NCBI RefSeq assembly: GCF_029852145.1
Contig: NC_079977.1
Span: 5,107,879 to 5,171,878, forward strand
Direction: 5' to 3'
Origin: Microplitis mediator
Taxonomy: Eukaryota > Arthropoda > Insecta > Hymenoptera > Braconidae
DNA length: 64,000 nucleotides
How positions within the stretch are numbered: position 1 is the stretch's first letter; each line of letters opens with the position of its first letter. The notes beneath the pieces were generated by a model. It ran no database searches. It saw only the letters and a program-made list of their open reading frames with translations, and was not told the origin of the DNA. Positions 45,298 through 56,091 of this stretch are shown piece after piece. A program made the translations under genes and the position numbers.

Positions 45298-47020
45298 AGC
45301 ACATCCTAAGAGGATGTCTCTAACAGGCCAATAGATGGCGCCTTAAAATATTATGTTCCGTATAGATGGTAATAAGGATATGTAATCATAAAAGAGTATA
45401 ATGACGTCATGTGCACATAAAGTATATTTTATGGAATACGTGCTTTGCAAATTCAATTTTTGAACGATAAATAGCGGTTGAGAAGTGGCTAATTCTTGGT
45501 TGTAACTATACCATGATATTATTTTACGATATATACGTTTATTTCACTGAAATAAAAATAATGCGATTGGTTTCGATGTTATAAATACATTACAAGTAGA
45601 GAAATTTACGGTTACAATTACAATATACACGGTAAGAAATATTTTGCGGATATCGCTATGCCAGTATGGGCGTGAACGCCATACTATATGGTATCAAAGA
45701 TTTTTATAGGTTATAATATTGTATGCATAGATGATTCAACCATTGCGGGGATAGTAACATTGGCAATAGTTGTCGCGGACGCCGCAATGTCAGTATGGCC
45801 GTCAGGCCCATACTGCGTTGCCGTATCCACATTGCTTTTGGCTGATAAACCTAGTCTAACGACATCTATATAGTTTTGGTGGTAATACGATAGCATACAT
45901 TGATTGACACGCCAGAAATTATGGCGGGAAAAACTAGTAGCATTGTGCCCTCGGCATTGTAGTATGGGTCTCAGGGCCATGCTGTTTCGCCGTGCCTGTT
46001 ATGCATACGTGTGAGCAATACAATAGCTCCAGTACTATACAGTATAGTAAATAACGCCATACTTCTGGGACTCGTTACAATACTGTCTTGGAATATTTCA
46101 CATACTATTTTAGCATCTGTTTGAGACCATACCAGCATGGTGTTGAACGTCATGCATTTCTTACCGTGTATGATGGAAATGGTTTTCATATCGTATGATT
46201 GGAACATCGTTTTGATTGGGCAACTTATCCATAATTAAACTTTTAAAATATGGATTGCATAGAATATTGCAAGCTGTGAGTAAAAAAAATAGTGAATTTG
46301 ACATGAGTTATTTCCAAAAGTTGCCTATGGTTGTGCGGTGTCACTGCACAGCCTATCGGCCCATTCTGGAAATAAAACCTATTTCATAATTTGATACTTT
46401 TCTGACTTGTAGCTTAAACAGCTATCATGCAATTTGCAAAAAAGCACAATTGGTGCATAGAATAGATCAACTGTCAGCTACTGACTTAACATCCTATTAA
46501 ACTTTTCATCAAACTGTCAAAGTCAGTTACAAGCCTCTTTAATTTTTAATTAAATATCATTGCAATTAATCTGTGGGCATGCTACGAGTTATTCGTCGTA
46601 ATTTTCTCAAAAACTGTTGTATGCATATATATATTTAGTCCAGATGAATATGAGTTACTCTTGTGTTGACATAATGGCCTACGGCTTGTACGTCAATCTT
46701 CACACCTCGTGTCTTATATTAATATTATACTGTATGTATAAAATAAAAAACTATGAAAAAATAATCTGTAACATTTCTGCAGCAAGGGTTGATCTGACAT
46801 TTAATTAAATTTTAGACCAGCCGCTAACTGATTTTGATAGTTTGATGAAAAGTTTAATTGGATAGTTAATAAGTAACCAGTGCTTTGATTATTTAATATC
46901 CGTCCTGTATCTACCATGTGCCGTAAAATATAATTTATATCTTGTGACGTCATTATACTCGGGTAATTAGATATCTTTTTTATCTGTTTGTACCAACAGT
47001 TGTATTTTAAGGCACCAGCC
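45298..47020. repeat. Diverged inverted repeat region around CACGGTAAGAAAT copy 4
   Basis: 45320-45445 (AGATGGCGCCTTAAAATATT, GAGTATAATGACGTCATG, AAGTATATTTTATGG) is inverted at 46905-47015 (CCGTAAAATATAATTTATAT, GTGACGTCATTATACTC, TTTTAAGGCACCAGCC). A second, closer pair lies inside: 46488-46545 (CTATTAAACTTTTCATCAAA) and 46815-46870 inverted (TTTGATGAAAAGTTTAATTG). The ensemble is probably a decayed foldback element. Confidence 0.5.
45626..46170 (-). mobile_element. CACGGTAAGAAAT-TIR element, copy 4
   Basis: TACACGGTAAGAAATATTTT and GCATTTCTTACCGTGTA with TA at both ends. It is the inverse orientation of copies 1 and 3. The interior is nearly identical to copy 1, including the shared 89-codon frame on the minus strand at 45711-45980. 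Confidence 0.8.
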
Positions 47021-47023
47021 CCT

Positions 47024-48145
47024 CAAGTCAGAGTTGCAAAGCAAAAGTTGCTGTCCATTTAACGTCAATTTGACTTCAAATCTTAGATTTTCCAAATTTG
47101 TTGTCAAATTGGGGCAGTTTGCTGCCAATAATTTCGTCAGTAGACGTCAGTTTAGCAGCAAAAATTGTAAAGCAAAAAGTTGCTGTCAGTTGGCTTTCAG
47201 TAGACGAAGTTTTGGTGATTTTTGTTTCCGTTTTTAAATGTAATTTATAGCCAGTAGATGGCATAAGAATATATATATATATACCTACAGGGGTAAAATT
47301 GACGACAAATAGACAGCGAATTTTGTTTTCCAACTTTTGCTAGACATTTGACGTCCATTTGCGACAACACCCGCATGAAAATACCATGTATGATAAATAT
47401 ATATAGAAAAATATATAAATATATAATCAATATGGGACCATATAAGTAGCCAAAAACGATATATATTTTCTTATATATAATATAGTAAGTTTTAATATAA
47501 TTAATTATATGCGTAAGTTTATAAGTTAATACATGTATTATATATATTTATAATCATATATGTAAACTTATAAGTTAGCACATATATGTATTACATATAT
47601 TGATAATTATATATGTAAATTTGTAAGCTAGCACACATATATATTCTGAACACAATGTTTGAATCTTATAACAGAGAGAGGAAGACAGAAAAGAATAGAT
47701 TTTATTTATTCTTACATATATGGGGAGACTTATATGGTTCTATATATCGAAAAATATACAAAAATTTATAAAGTTAAGTACATGGTACATATATCGTGCG
47801 ATATAATGATGAATTATATATGTATTCTTATTTGTTTCCATATATAAATAACATTTATTCTTGAATATATTAAAATTATAAGTTTTCAAATATATAAATA
47901 ATATATTGAACTTATACGGAAATATATGAAATCATATAAGAGAAAACATATATAGAAATATAATAAAATCGGCGAAAATCTATACATAGTTCTATATAAG
48001 ATTTCATGTCTCGTCACATATATATTTATATCTGTAACATATATTTTTTAATATATGTTTACCATACATGATATTTTTATGCGGGCAGTTGACACCAAAC
48101 TGGCCCACACTTTGACGTCAGTTTGCTACCAAATAGCGATTGGGG
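47024..48145. mobile_element. TTGACGTCA/TTTGCTGCCAA-word element split by an insertion
   Basis: CAAAAGTTGCTGTCC, TTGACTTCAAAT, GGGGCAGTTTGCTGCCAA and AGTAGACGTCAGTTT recur before 47369, and ACACTTTGACGTCAGTTTGC resumes after 48086. The interrupting DNA is a CCCGCATG element. The outer ends are not precise. Confidence 0.45.
47370..48085. mobile_element. CCCGCATGAAAAT-TIR element (nested)
   Basis: CCCGCATGAAAATACCATGT then ATGATA pairs with CATACATGATATTTTTATGC then GGG. The interior iterates ATATATG/CATATAT words with TTATAAGTTAGCACATATA repeated about three times at 47510-47640. Confidence 0.7.
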
Positions 48146-49079
48146 GAGTATTCAAAAATGATTTCTCATTAATACCAAAAATTACCGAAGAATTAATATT
48201 GCATATTTTGAACAATTGATGAAAAATATTATTGATTAAAATCTGATTAATTAATTACATAGATTTTATAAAAAAATTTAATTTTCTGATTAATTAATGT
48301 AAGCTTTGATTACTTCCCTTGGGAGAGAAAATTCAGGAAAAGCTACAGTTTAAATAAAGTCAATAAAAAAGTTTACAATCCGAAACATCAAATTTATATT
48401 GACAATTCATAGTAATGTATAGCTATGTATTGTACTGTACATATATTTGTCGCAATATATATCTACATGATCAATTACTGAGGACATTTAGGATCGTTTG
48501 AGGGTGTGGGCGTGTGACATGGACCAATTAGTTGAGTCTGTTCCTCCATAGGACAATTTTTCCGAGTATCTCTACTATTTTTATTTCATGTTCTTTTTTC
48601 ATTAGTTACGGATACAATATATTATAAACTTTTTTTTTATCGTCCATTTTATTCTGCAGATATATATATATTCTTATGAATGTTAACATGATATTTTTCG
48701 GGCGACTTACTATTAATGAACTGCTTTCATTATTTAAAAAAATTAAATTCTTCTTCTAGTTATTTTATAAAATCAAATTTTTTATTTTTCCTTTAATCGC
48801 AATTGAAATGAATTATAGATTGCAATAGAAGTAAATAATTGTGTATCAGTATATATATTTCATGGTAACACGATTAGTCAATAAAGGATTAATTTCCAAT
48901 TTCAACTCAATTTATCAGAAATATTTGTTTTAATTACGTATAGTTTATTAAGGAATTATATTCATTTAATAAAATAGAGCTCAAATAACTCAATTTATTA
49001 TTTTGAATTTTGAATGTATATATTAAATCTATGAGTGGTTGAAATATTCACTTATCAATCCATTGACTTTTTGTTACAG
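48146..49079. other. AT-rich flank upstream of the first recognisable turtle exon
   Basis: No gene is recognised. Sequence at 49070-49079 (CTTTTTGTTACAG) is the polypyrimidine tract and 3' splice site of the following exon, so this stretch is intron or upstream sequence on the plus strand. Confidence 0.4.
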
Positions 49080-49185
49080 GTAATGCTATCTTTTGGAATT
49101 TGTGGAGGTTAAACAATATTTTACGTTGGCGCCAACCAAATATATAGACGAGACGGACAGCGGTGGTGGCGGCGAAACGGCAGGG
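49080..49185 (+). other. tutl: Probable 5' UTR exon of turtle
   Basis: The exon is bounded by TTTTGTTACAG on the left and GG|GTAAAT on the right, both acceptable splice sites. Its distal half (ACGAGACGGACAGCGGTGGTGGCGGCGAAACGG in short form, 49148-49182) is far richer in G+C than the surrounding DNA. Spliced to 51481, the reading frame that continues into turtle meets TAG at 49145-49147 with no ATG after it in that frame, so the exon would be untranslated. It is assigned to turtle only by strand, order and splice compatibility; it could belong to another transcript. Confidence 0.45.
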
Positions 49186-49471
49186 GTAAATAATTTTTGA
49201 ATTTATAACAATAAAAGTCATCGTAGCTAAAAAATTACTTATTTGTGGTTATAATCAGTTGCCTTTTTAAAACATACGAAAAAAGAAAGTTTAAAAATTA
49301 GGTCAGGTGCATTCGATGACTTAACATCCATGCAATCATTTAGTAACGACAAAATATAGGCATATTAATTTGTAAAATTAATTATAATTTATTCATTCAA
49401 ATCAATCATAGTTGGAAATAATAAGAATAGTTCATTTATTAAATTTATCAAAAATCCCATAAGTATTCAAA

Positions 49472-50263
49472 TAGGGGTGTGCGAATCGTGCTCGAGTCAA
49501 ATATATACTGATAGAAGTATATATTTGAACCAAATAAATATTTATTAATAGTTAATAAATGGCTTATTTGAATAGGAAGAAATGACACATGAATTTAATT
49601 AAGCAAGATTATGACAAATAATTTATAGGACTGTTTAGTTTTATTTATTTAAAGAAAATAACACACCTAATAATTTGAATTGAGAATAAAAATTGTTATA
49701 CAAAATATATAAAAAAAGTAAATATTGTAATAAATCTCTATTGACGATAATACTCATTCCATTCGAGGTTATAAACATAAAGTGGCACGGTTGTCAAATA
49801 TCGCAGCGATGTTCACTCAAACTCAAATATGAGATTTATCAACTATTAATAAATCTATATTTGAGACAAACAAATACTTATTTCAGCCAAATAATGCTGA
49901 AAACTGTTTCAAATAAATACATTTATTAATATCAAATAAATACTTCTATCAATGTAATTATTCGATTCAAAATTCGAATTTTTGAATTATTTGTAATTTT
50001 TCAAATTACTCGAGAAAATTCTGATCAGTTTTCAAATATTCAATTTTTACTTAATAGAGCTTAGTTCTTAAAGTTACCAAAAATAATTTTTTTGTAAATT
50101 CGTGTCTGAGCTCTGTTTACCTCTGACGAAAATTTGAGTTATTGGAAAAAAAAAATTTCAATTTCAAGTCGTTCAAATGGAAATTTTGGAACTATTCATA
50201 AATTTTTGAATAATTCGAAAACTTACGAATAATTCAGAAGTTCAAATTATTCGCACATTCCTG
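49472..50263. mobile_element. hAT-like TAGGGGTGTGCGAAT element (intronic)
   Basis: TAGGGGTGTGCGAATCG at the left pairs with ATTATTCGCACATTCCTG at the right. Flanks TATTCAAA (49464-49471) and TATCGAAA (50264-50271) look like a diverged 8-bp target duplication. It contains AATAGAGCTTAGTTC...TTACCAAAAAT, which is present inverted in the sibling at 53454-53907. ATTCGAA and CTCAAATA words recur. It lies between 49185 and 51481. Confidence 0.6.
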
Positions 50264-51480
50264 TATCGAAACAAATATCTATAGTTATAATATTAAAACA
50301 AATTTACGAGATGTTCTACATAGAGATGCTCGCTTACGCCTCAATACGTCACGTAACTCTTTCTAACCTATCAGTACTAGAATGAACGAAAAGAGCCGAA
50401 TATTTCCGAACCAACTCGAATTTAACAGACTTTTGATAAAATTACTATGCTGCGTACAAGGTACTAAAGAAGTTGGATTTTTCAAATTTAAACTGATAAA
50501 TTTTCTCTTGCTCATAGTTTTGCGGTTACTTTTTATTGTAAATACATTTTAATATAAAGTAATAGATTTTTTGATAAGTCAGAAATACTACTGTGTTGTG
50601 TATTAGTAAAAATATTTATACCTAAGAGTATATCTTAACAGGGGTTATTAGATATTTTCGGCTGAGTTTTTTTCGGAAACAAAATCTCTAAATACAATTA
50701 AAATACAGACCGCACATTGGTGCACTACTGTCTAATCTAGCGAAGTGCGCTTAAAATGTTTGAAAATATTCGTTTATAAGAGAAAAACTCGGCCAAAGTT
50801 TCCATTTATTGCACAAGTGCAACAAAGATAGTACCGTTCGTGGACTTGAGTGTAATAGAGAGAGAAGTACGAACCCCTGTTAATAAGATTTTATTAAAAA
50901 TGACTAAAACATGTTAGTATAATTTTCAAAAATATCAAGGTATTCTACCGTAACCTAAAAATATTGGGGAATTTTTACTATGAAATTCTCTGCGTGTATA
51001 TTTAGAAAAAAACTTGATGCTACAAAATTAAAGAAATTTTACTGTCAACAAAACTTTACTTTGCAAGTGTAATTTAAATTAGCCAATTAGCTCGGATATC
51101 TTGAAGGGAAGATTTGAATAATAGTTTTTAAAATTTTTTAAAAATAGAAAGTAACTCAAAAAGTACTCGAATCGTTAATCTTAAAATCTAATCAGATCTT
51201 AGAAAGTTCGAAAACCTTTGATGATAATGTTCTCACGTTTACGTGCTTGCAGACTACAGAGTTTTAGAAATCAAGATTAAATATTAAAATTTTGAAAATT
51301 CAAATATTTAAATCCTATCTCTACGTTTTGGAAAATTACAAAAATATTCTGAACTTTACTTTAAAAAATCATAGAAATATTTGTTAAAAAAAGTCTGATA
51401 AAACTATAAATTTAAATTTAGAATAATGTTTCATATATATTTCAGCTTTTATCAATAAAAATTGATTATTGTTTGTTCAG
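50264..51480. other. Intron sequence, no further feature
   Basis: AT-rich intronic sequence ending in ATTGATTATTGTTTGTTCAG, the acceptor of the next exon. 50745-50880 shares words with 33890-33990 (GAGAAAAAC..GGACAAAGTTTCCATTTA; GCAACAAGGATAATAC), marking a small shared repeat. Confidence 0.45.
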
Positions 51481-51645
51481 GTACTATGGGAGCTGGGGAA
51501 TGGAGGGCGGAGGAGGGCTACAGGCCACGGACCTCCACCGGCGGCTTATTAAAACGACATCCAGAAGAACTAAAAGTTCTCGAAAATTTTTACAGCCCTT
51601 AGAGAATGAATGTTCTGCGGAAGTTTATTCTCTCGATGACGAGAG
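51481..51645 (+). CDS. tutl: Turtle N-terminal coding exon (start codon exon)
   Basis: The exon lies between TTTGTTCAG and GAGAG|GTAAT, good splice sites, and is much richer in G+C than its flanks. The frame ATG 51500-51502 (context GGGGAATGG) stays open to the donor and encodes 48 full codons, MEGGGGLQATDLHRRLI..., ending ...EVYSLDDE plus two bases of the next codon. The product is basic and serine-rich (TSRRTKSSRKF), with no domain. Joined to 55748 the frame continues into the membrane segment and first Ig exon of turtle, which is why I choose it. An earlier ATG at 51486 (context TACTATGG) opens another frame of 38 codons that stops at 51600-51602, overlapping this one. The coding assignment is inferred from frame continuity, not from recognised homology. 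Confidence 0.5.
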
Positions 51646-51897
51646 GTAATTTTATTTTAAATATATTTATAGTATGTCATAAATCTTTTTGCTATATGCA
51701 CATTTATATTTTCCTTGTTATTTTAGTTTACTCAACCCATTTTTTATCCGTACAAAATACAACTGTACTGATTATTTAATGCTCAAATATTAACTCAGTT
51801 ACATTATTAATAAAAAAATTAGGTAAAAATAATCTAGAAAAAATTACTTTTCCGTGTAACAAAAAATTTGGTCTAAAAATTTTCCAAAAAAATGCAT

Positions 51898-53102
51898 AAC
51901 CTGTTCGTTATTCCGTTACTTTTAATCCAATAGACTATTTTTTCATTCATTAATATATAAATTGATTTGAATTTTCTTTGATGTGCCGATAATATTATCG
52001 CGATCGCGATGTGTTCAAACACATCAATTAACTGAAAACTTTTAACGAGTTAATTGTACGATTGCAAACGTGAATAGCAATTGCCTGAAAAAAGTTCAAT
52101 ACAATTTAAAGCTTATTAATAAATACCGATGCGATTTGGAAGTATTTCAAATTACGGTATTTTTTGTTGACGATATTTCTTTGTAATATATTTTGATGAA
52201 AAACATTTCGTTAAAACTTCTGTAGAAGAAGAGATCGTTTCAAAAAAGTTCATAACAGAAAAGTTTTTATTTAAAGCGTTTCTGAATTTTGAGTTGATCA
52301 TTTTTGGAACTTCCGAAAAATTTGAGAGTAAAAAAAATTTCCAACTAAGTACTTTATAGAAACATTTTTCTGAACTTTTTAAGCAAAAATAATTTGACTC
52401 AAAAATTTTTTTGGTTTCAAAAACATTAGAAAACAGACTTTAAAACCAACGGCTAAGAAATTCTATAGAAATTTTATAGAGAATCAATAAAGATTCTATA
52501 GAAAATAGATAGAAAATCTAGACTGAGGTCTCGGTGCTGATGAGGAAAAAAATTTTTCCCTTTACTTCTATGTGTTAGTGTTCACCCAGAAGACTTGTCT
52601 GACCCCCCCCCCCCCCCCCGAGACTTCCAAATATCCCACGAATCCCTTAATTTTGATCAGGATCGCTGTCGAAGAAATTCTATAGAAAATCGAGACTCAG
52701 TTCTCTGAGCTTAAAAACAGCGGAAAATTCTGGTATGGGATTTTCCCGCTGGGTAAACCGTTTTTCAGATTTTTTTACACGAGTTTTAACGAAATGCTTT
52801 TCATTAAAATATATAACAAAAAAACATCGTCAATGAAAAATACCGTAATTTAAAATATTTCCAAATTGCATCGGTTTTCATCAATAAGCTTAAAATTGTA
52901 TTGAACATTTTTTAGGCAATTGCTAGTCGCGTTTGCAATCGTACAATTAACTGGTTAAAAGTTTTAAATTAAAAATTTTCAGTTAATTGATATGTTCGCA
53001 ATAATATTATTTGCACATCAAAGAAAATTCCAATCAATTTGTTTATTAATGAATGAAAAAATATTGTATTGGATTAAAAGTAACGGAATATTGCACAGGT
53101 TA
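51898..53102. mobile_element. Long-arm foldback element (~320-bp arms)
   Basis: TAACCTGTTCGTTATTCCGT then TACTTTTAATCC at the left is mirrored by GGATTAAAAGTAACGGAATA then TTGCACAGGTTA at the right. Pairing continues through the arms: CTTTGATGTGCCGATAATAT / ATAATATTATTTGCACATCA, TTAATTGTACGATTGCAAAC / GTTTGCAATCGTACAATTAA, and TACGGTATTTTTTGTTGACG / CGTCAATGAAAAATACCGTA. The arms are about 51898-52222 and 52785-53102. The loop iterates TTCTATAGAAAAT words and has a C run at 52600-52618. No transposase frame. Confidence 0.8.
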
Positions 53103-53453
53103 CCAGAAATAATTATATCAATTAAAAAAAACTCGATTTTTTAAAAATAATCATTTTTTTTTATCCATGTTATTTATGATGATTTGAACAACGTCAGTTA
53201 ACTTGAAAATAGCGAAGAGTAACTAATCTAATATATGTTTGGTCGATATTTGTATTATTGACAGTAATTGTTAGAAAACGAGACAGCCCTTGCATGTATG
53301 GTTATCTTCTTGCTATGAGACCAAACATTTTGCGCAATGATAAGAGCGATAAATTATTCTAATGTTTATATATAGTAAAATCGATACAATAGATAGTCAT
53401 GTCACTTTTCAATGCTAAATTTAAATATTGTCTATAGACTGATTAGATTATTG

Positions 53454-53907
53454 TAGGGATGTGCGGATAGTTCAAACTTACAGATTATTCGTATCGAATC
53501 AAATCGAACTATTCGATTCGAACTTTCGAATTAGTGGTATCGGGACTCTATAAATTTGTCGTAACATCTCTATGCAAGACTCTTCTACAAGAGTAGCCTT
53601 TAGCGGAGGCGATTATTTTAAACATCATTTCTGTCACTTAAGCCTTATTACCCGACAGGCCTTCTTACCCACGGGTACCTTAATTCAAATTTTTGTCAGG
53701 ATAAATAGAGCTCAGACATGAATATACGAAAAGATCATGTTTGGTTACTTTAAAAACTATAAGCTTTCCATTAAATAAAAATTGTATACGTCTGAAATCT
53801 GATCAGAATTTTCTTGATTCGAATCGAGTGATTTGAAAAGTTACAAATAATTCGAAAATTGACGAATGATTCGAAAAGTTATATTCGATTCGATTCGTAC
53901 ACCCCTA
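53454..53907. mobile_element. hAT-like element with perfect 8-bp target duplication
   Basis: TAGGGATGTGCGGA and TCGTACACCCCTA are the inverted ends. GATTATTG is present on both sides (53446-53453 and 53908-53915), the 8-bp duplication typical of hAT transposons. ATTCGAA/ATTCGAT words are iterated near both ends (CGAACTATTCGATTCGAACT; TATTCGATTCGATTCG). It is non-autonomous and a sibling of 49472-50263. Confidence 0.8.
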
Positions 53908-54571
53908 GATTATTGTCGTTTATTATTTTGCGACTAAATAATAAGTGCTATCATATTTTCCTGTGATTTTTTTTATAAAATAAATAGTGAATATAAACTG
54001 TCAGTACTTTTCATTTAAAAATTTTCACTGATCCGTTTTAAAAGAGTGAAGTTGATTGTAAATATAAATTCAATTGAAATGAAGACCAAATTAAATTTAG
54101 TACATTGAAGTGAATCGGAAATGAAAATTTTCCGTCACTCATAATAAAGTTTTTACCATATCTGCGCGGAAAGTTTAAAATTCCTGCCCTGATTTCGGAA
54201 AGAAAGTCGCAGTTTTTCTCTCATGAGAAAACGAATGATCATAATTAGAGCATGAGGCATTTTTCCGGCAAAATATATACGTTATATTATAAAATATATT
54301 TCTGACGAATGAATTATAAATACTTTAATCAATTAATAATAGCGTTTTATCTTAAATTAAATCAAATTTTACATTAAGTAATAATAATAACTATAATTTT
54401 TTTTTGACCTTCGTTTTTGTATATATTATTTCCAGACGGTGGTAGATTAAATCTAATGTATATAACTGAAAATATTTCATGAATAAAAAAAAAGTCGTAG
54501 TAATATTCGGCCACAGTGGCGTGTTATCTTTTATATACATCGCTTTCTGTCAAAAACTGTAATACTAATTT

Positions 54572-55635
54572 ATCCCGGGTCAAAAAACAAATTCGGATTT
54601 AGGTCTCAAAGTTCTCAATGAGGTTTTTGAGGATCAATTTAGAATTTTAAGACTGACAACAGGATAGAAAGTTATCCTAGTTTAGTCCTCAAAGTAGTAG
54701 TTATGACCTATTTTACCACTTTGAGGACTAAACTGGAATAACACAATCTGGATTAGAGCCTCAAAATACTCAAAATATACAGGAATAATTTCATCTACAT
54801 TTAAACCTCAAAAGTCTCATTCGACGTATTTTCTCCCCTCCCTTTTCTATCTAAAATTTTTAAAAGTCCGAAGTATAACTTTTCATTCGTTGCGGATTTT
54901 GAGGTCTTACTTATAATTAAAAATCGATAAATTATTCGCATTAGTGTTGCCGAAATCGAAGCAACTCTTCGATTTTTCATAATTGAATATAATCGACTGA
55001 AGACAATCGATGGTGGCGATTAATCGTTTCTAAACAATCGATTACTGACAAAATCGATTTTTTTTTTCACAACTTAATAGTTGCAAAACCGATAGCTTAA
55101 CAATCTATTGTGTAAAATTGTGTAAAAACGAATATGTATTTAATTAATAATTTTTTTTTGTGAAATATCGATTATTTCATCGCAACTTTAAAGTTGTAGA
55201 ATCGTTTTAATAAAAATCGATTGTTAAAATCGGTTATTTTTTAATTTTTAAATAGCGTAAAATTTTGATCTATAAAATTATAAATTGCCTATCTAACTTT
55301 AATCATTTCGCTTTAGTTGTTTATCATTTATTTAGCTGTATATTAGTCAAATAATTTTTATAATATTTGATTTAATAACTTTGAAAAATTAATTTTTTCT
55401 TTGATTAATTTCACAAAAAATCGATGCTTAAAAATCGTTTTCAAAAAAAAGAATTGATTTTTTTTTAACGTCGATTGTTCGATTTCGATTGCGCATCACT
55501 AATTCGCATTTAGACCTCATAGTTTTCATTGAGGATTTTGAGTATTAAAGTAGAGTAACTTTCTGGGCGGCAAATAAAACATCAAAGAAATCGAGGCTTT
55601 GAGGACTAAACTAGAATTTGTTTTTGACTCGGGAT
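54572..55635. mobile_element. CCCGGGTCAAAAA-TIR element with TTTGAGG/CCTCAAA words
   Basis: TCCCGGGTCAAAAAACAAAT then TCGGATTTAGG pairs with ACTAAACTAGAATTTGTTTT then TGACTCGGGA. CTCAAAG, TTTGAGGACTAAACT and TTTAGACCTCA recur. Positions 54942-55501 are a different element inserted in it. The tip is related to that of 18063-18540. Confidence 0.75.
54942..55501. mobile_element. hAT-like TAGTGATGCGC-type element, perfect 8-bp duplication (nested)
   Basis: TAGTGTTGCCGAAATCGAA at the left pairs with TTCGATTTCGATTGCGCATC then ACTA at the right. ATTCGCAT flanks it exactly on both sides (54934-54941 and 55502-55509). The interior iterates AATCGATT and ATCGATTTTT words in both orientations. 560 bp, no transposase frame. 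Confidence 0.85.
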
Positions 55636-55747
55636 CGTATCAATATTATTACTATATTATAATTATCAATGAAGTATAAATGAAACCCTAAAAGTAAAGT
55701 GAAAAATGATAGTTTATTGCTATAATAAAATATTTAAAAAATTCAAG

Positions 55748-56091
55748 ATCGATTCCCTGGACAACAGCAGGCTTCACTTCCGGCCAGCCCACCTGTCTTG
55801 GGATCGGCAAAACACGCGGTAAACGTCAGTTGAGGGCGCAAGACAGCAGCATTGCGTGGCCATGTCTTGTTAAAGACAAGTTGGTGAGTCTGAAGCAGGG
55901 AAACTATCGACAAGAGAGTCTGGAAGCATCATTTAACAATTTGAGAAGCGACACTAGTGTAATTGAGAATGTGGATCAAGAGAACGAGGAGATGGAGAGA
56001 AGAAGGTTACGAAGGTGCAGAGGCTTCCGACAATTTACGGAAATGCTCGTTGGAACGTTACTACTTGGCGTTGTTCTACTCATTACACCAG
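55748..56091 (+). CDS. tutl: Turtle coding exon with signal/membrane segment
   Basis: The frame is open through the exon (from codon 55749) and ends CCAG|GTACTT, one base into a glycine codon. It encodes about 114 residues: a polar N-terminal part (SIPWTTAGFTSGQPTCLGIG, then TRGKRQLRAQDSS), an acidic/basic stretch (ENVDQENEEMERRRLRRCRG) and a hydrophobic segment MLVGTLLLGVVLLITPG at the end. That order, basic cluster then about 17 apolar residues followed by the extracellular first Ig domain, marks a signal peptide or signal anchor for an Ig-family surface protein. An internal ATG at 55992-55994 (GAGATGG) would start a conventional signal peptide MERRRLRRCRGFRQFTEMLV... The acceptor 55746-55747 fits the phase of 51645; acceptors at 55767 and 55770 exist but would shift frame relative to that exon, and would matter only if translation starts at 55992. 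Confidence 0.7.

Larger units (their letters stand above)
51646..55747 (+). other. tutl: Intron of turtle, rich in transposons
   Basis: GTAATTTTAT opens the intron and TATTTAAAAAATTCAAG closes it; the acceptor has no strong polypyrimidine tract. The intron holds a foldback element (51898-53102), a hAT-like element (53454-53907) and a CCCGGGTC element (54572-55635) with another hAT-like element inside it. 53103-53445 and 53916-54571 show nothing else, apart from a decayed AGTGA-word patch at 53985-54045. Confidence 0.45.
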
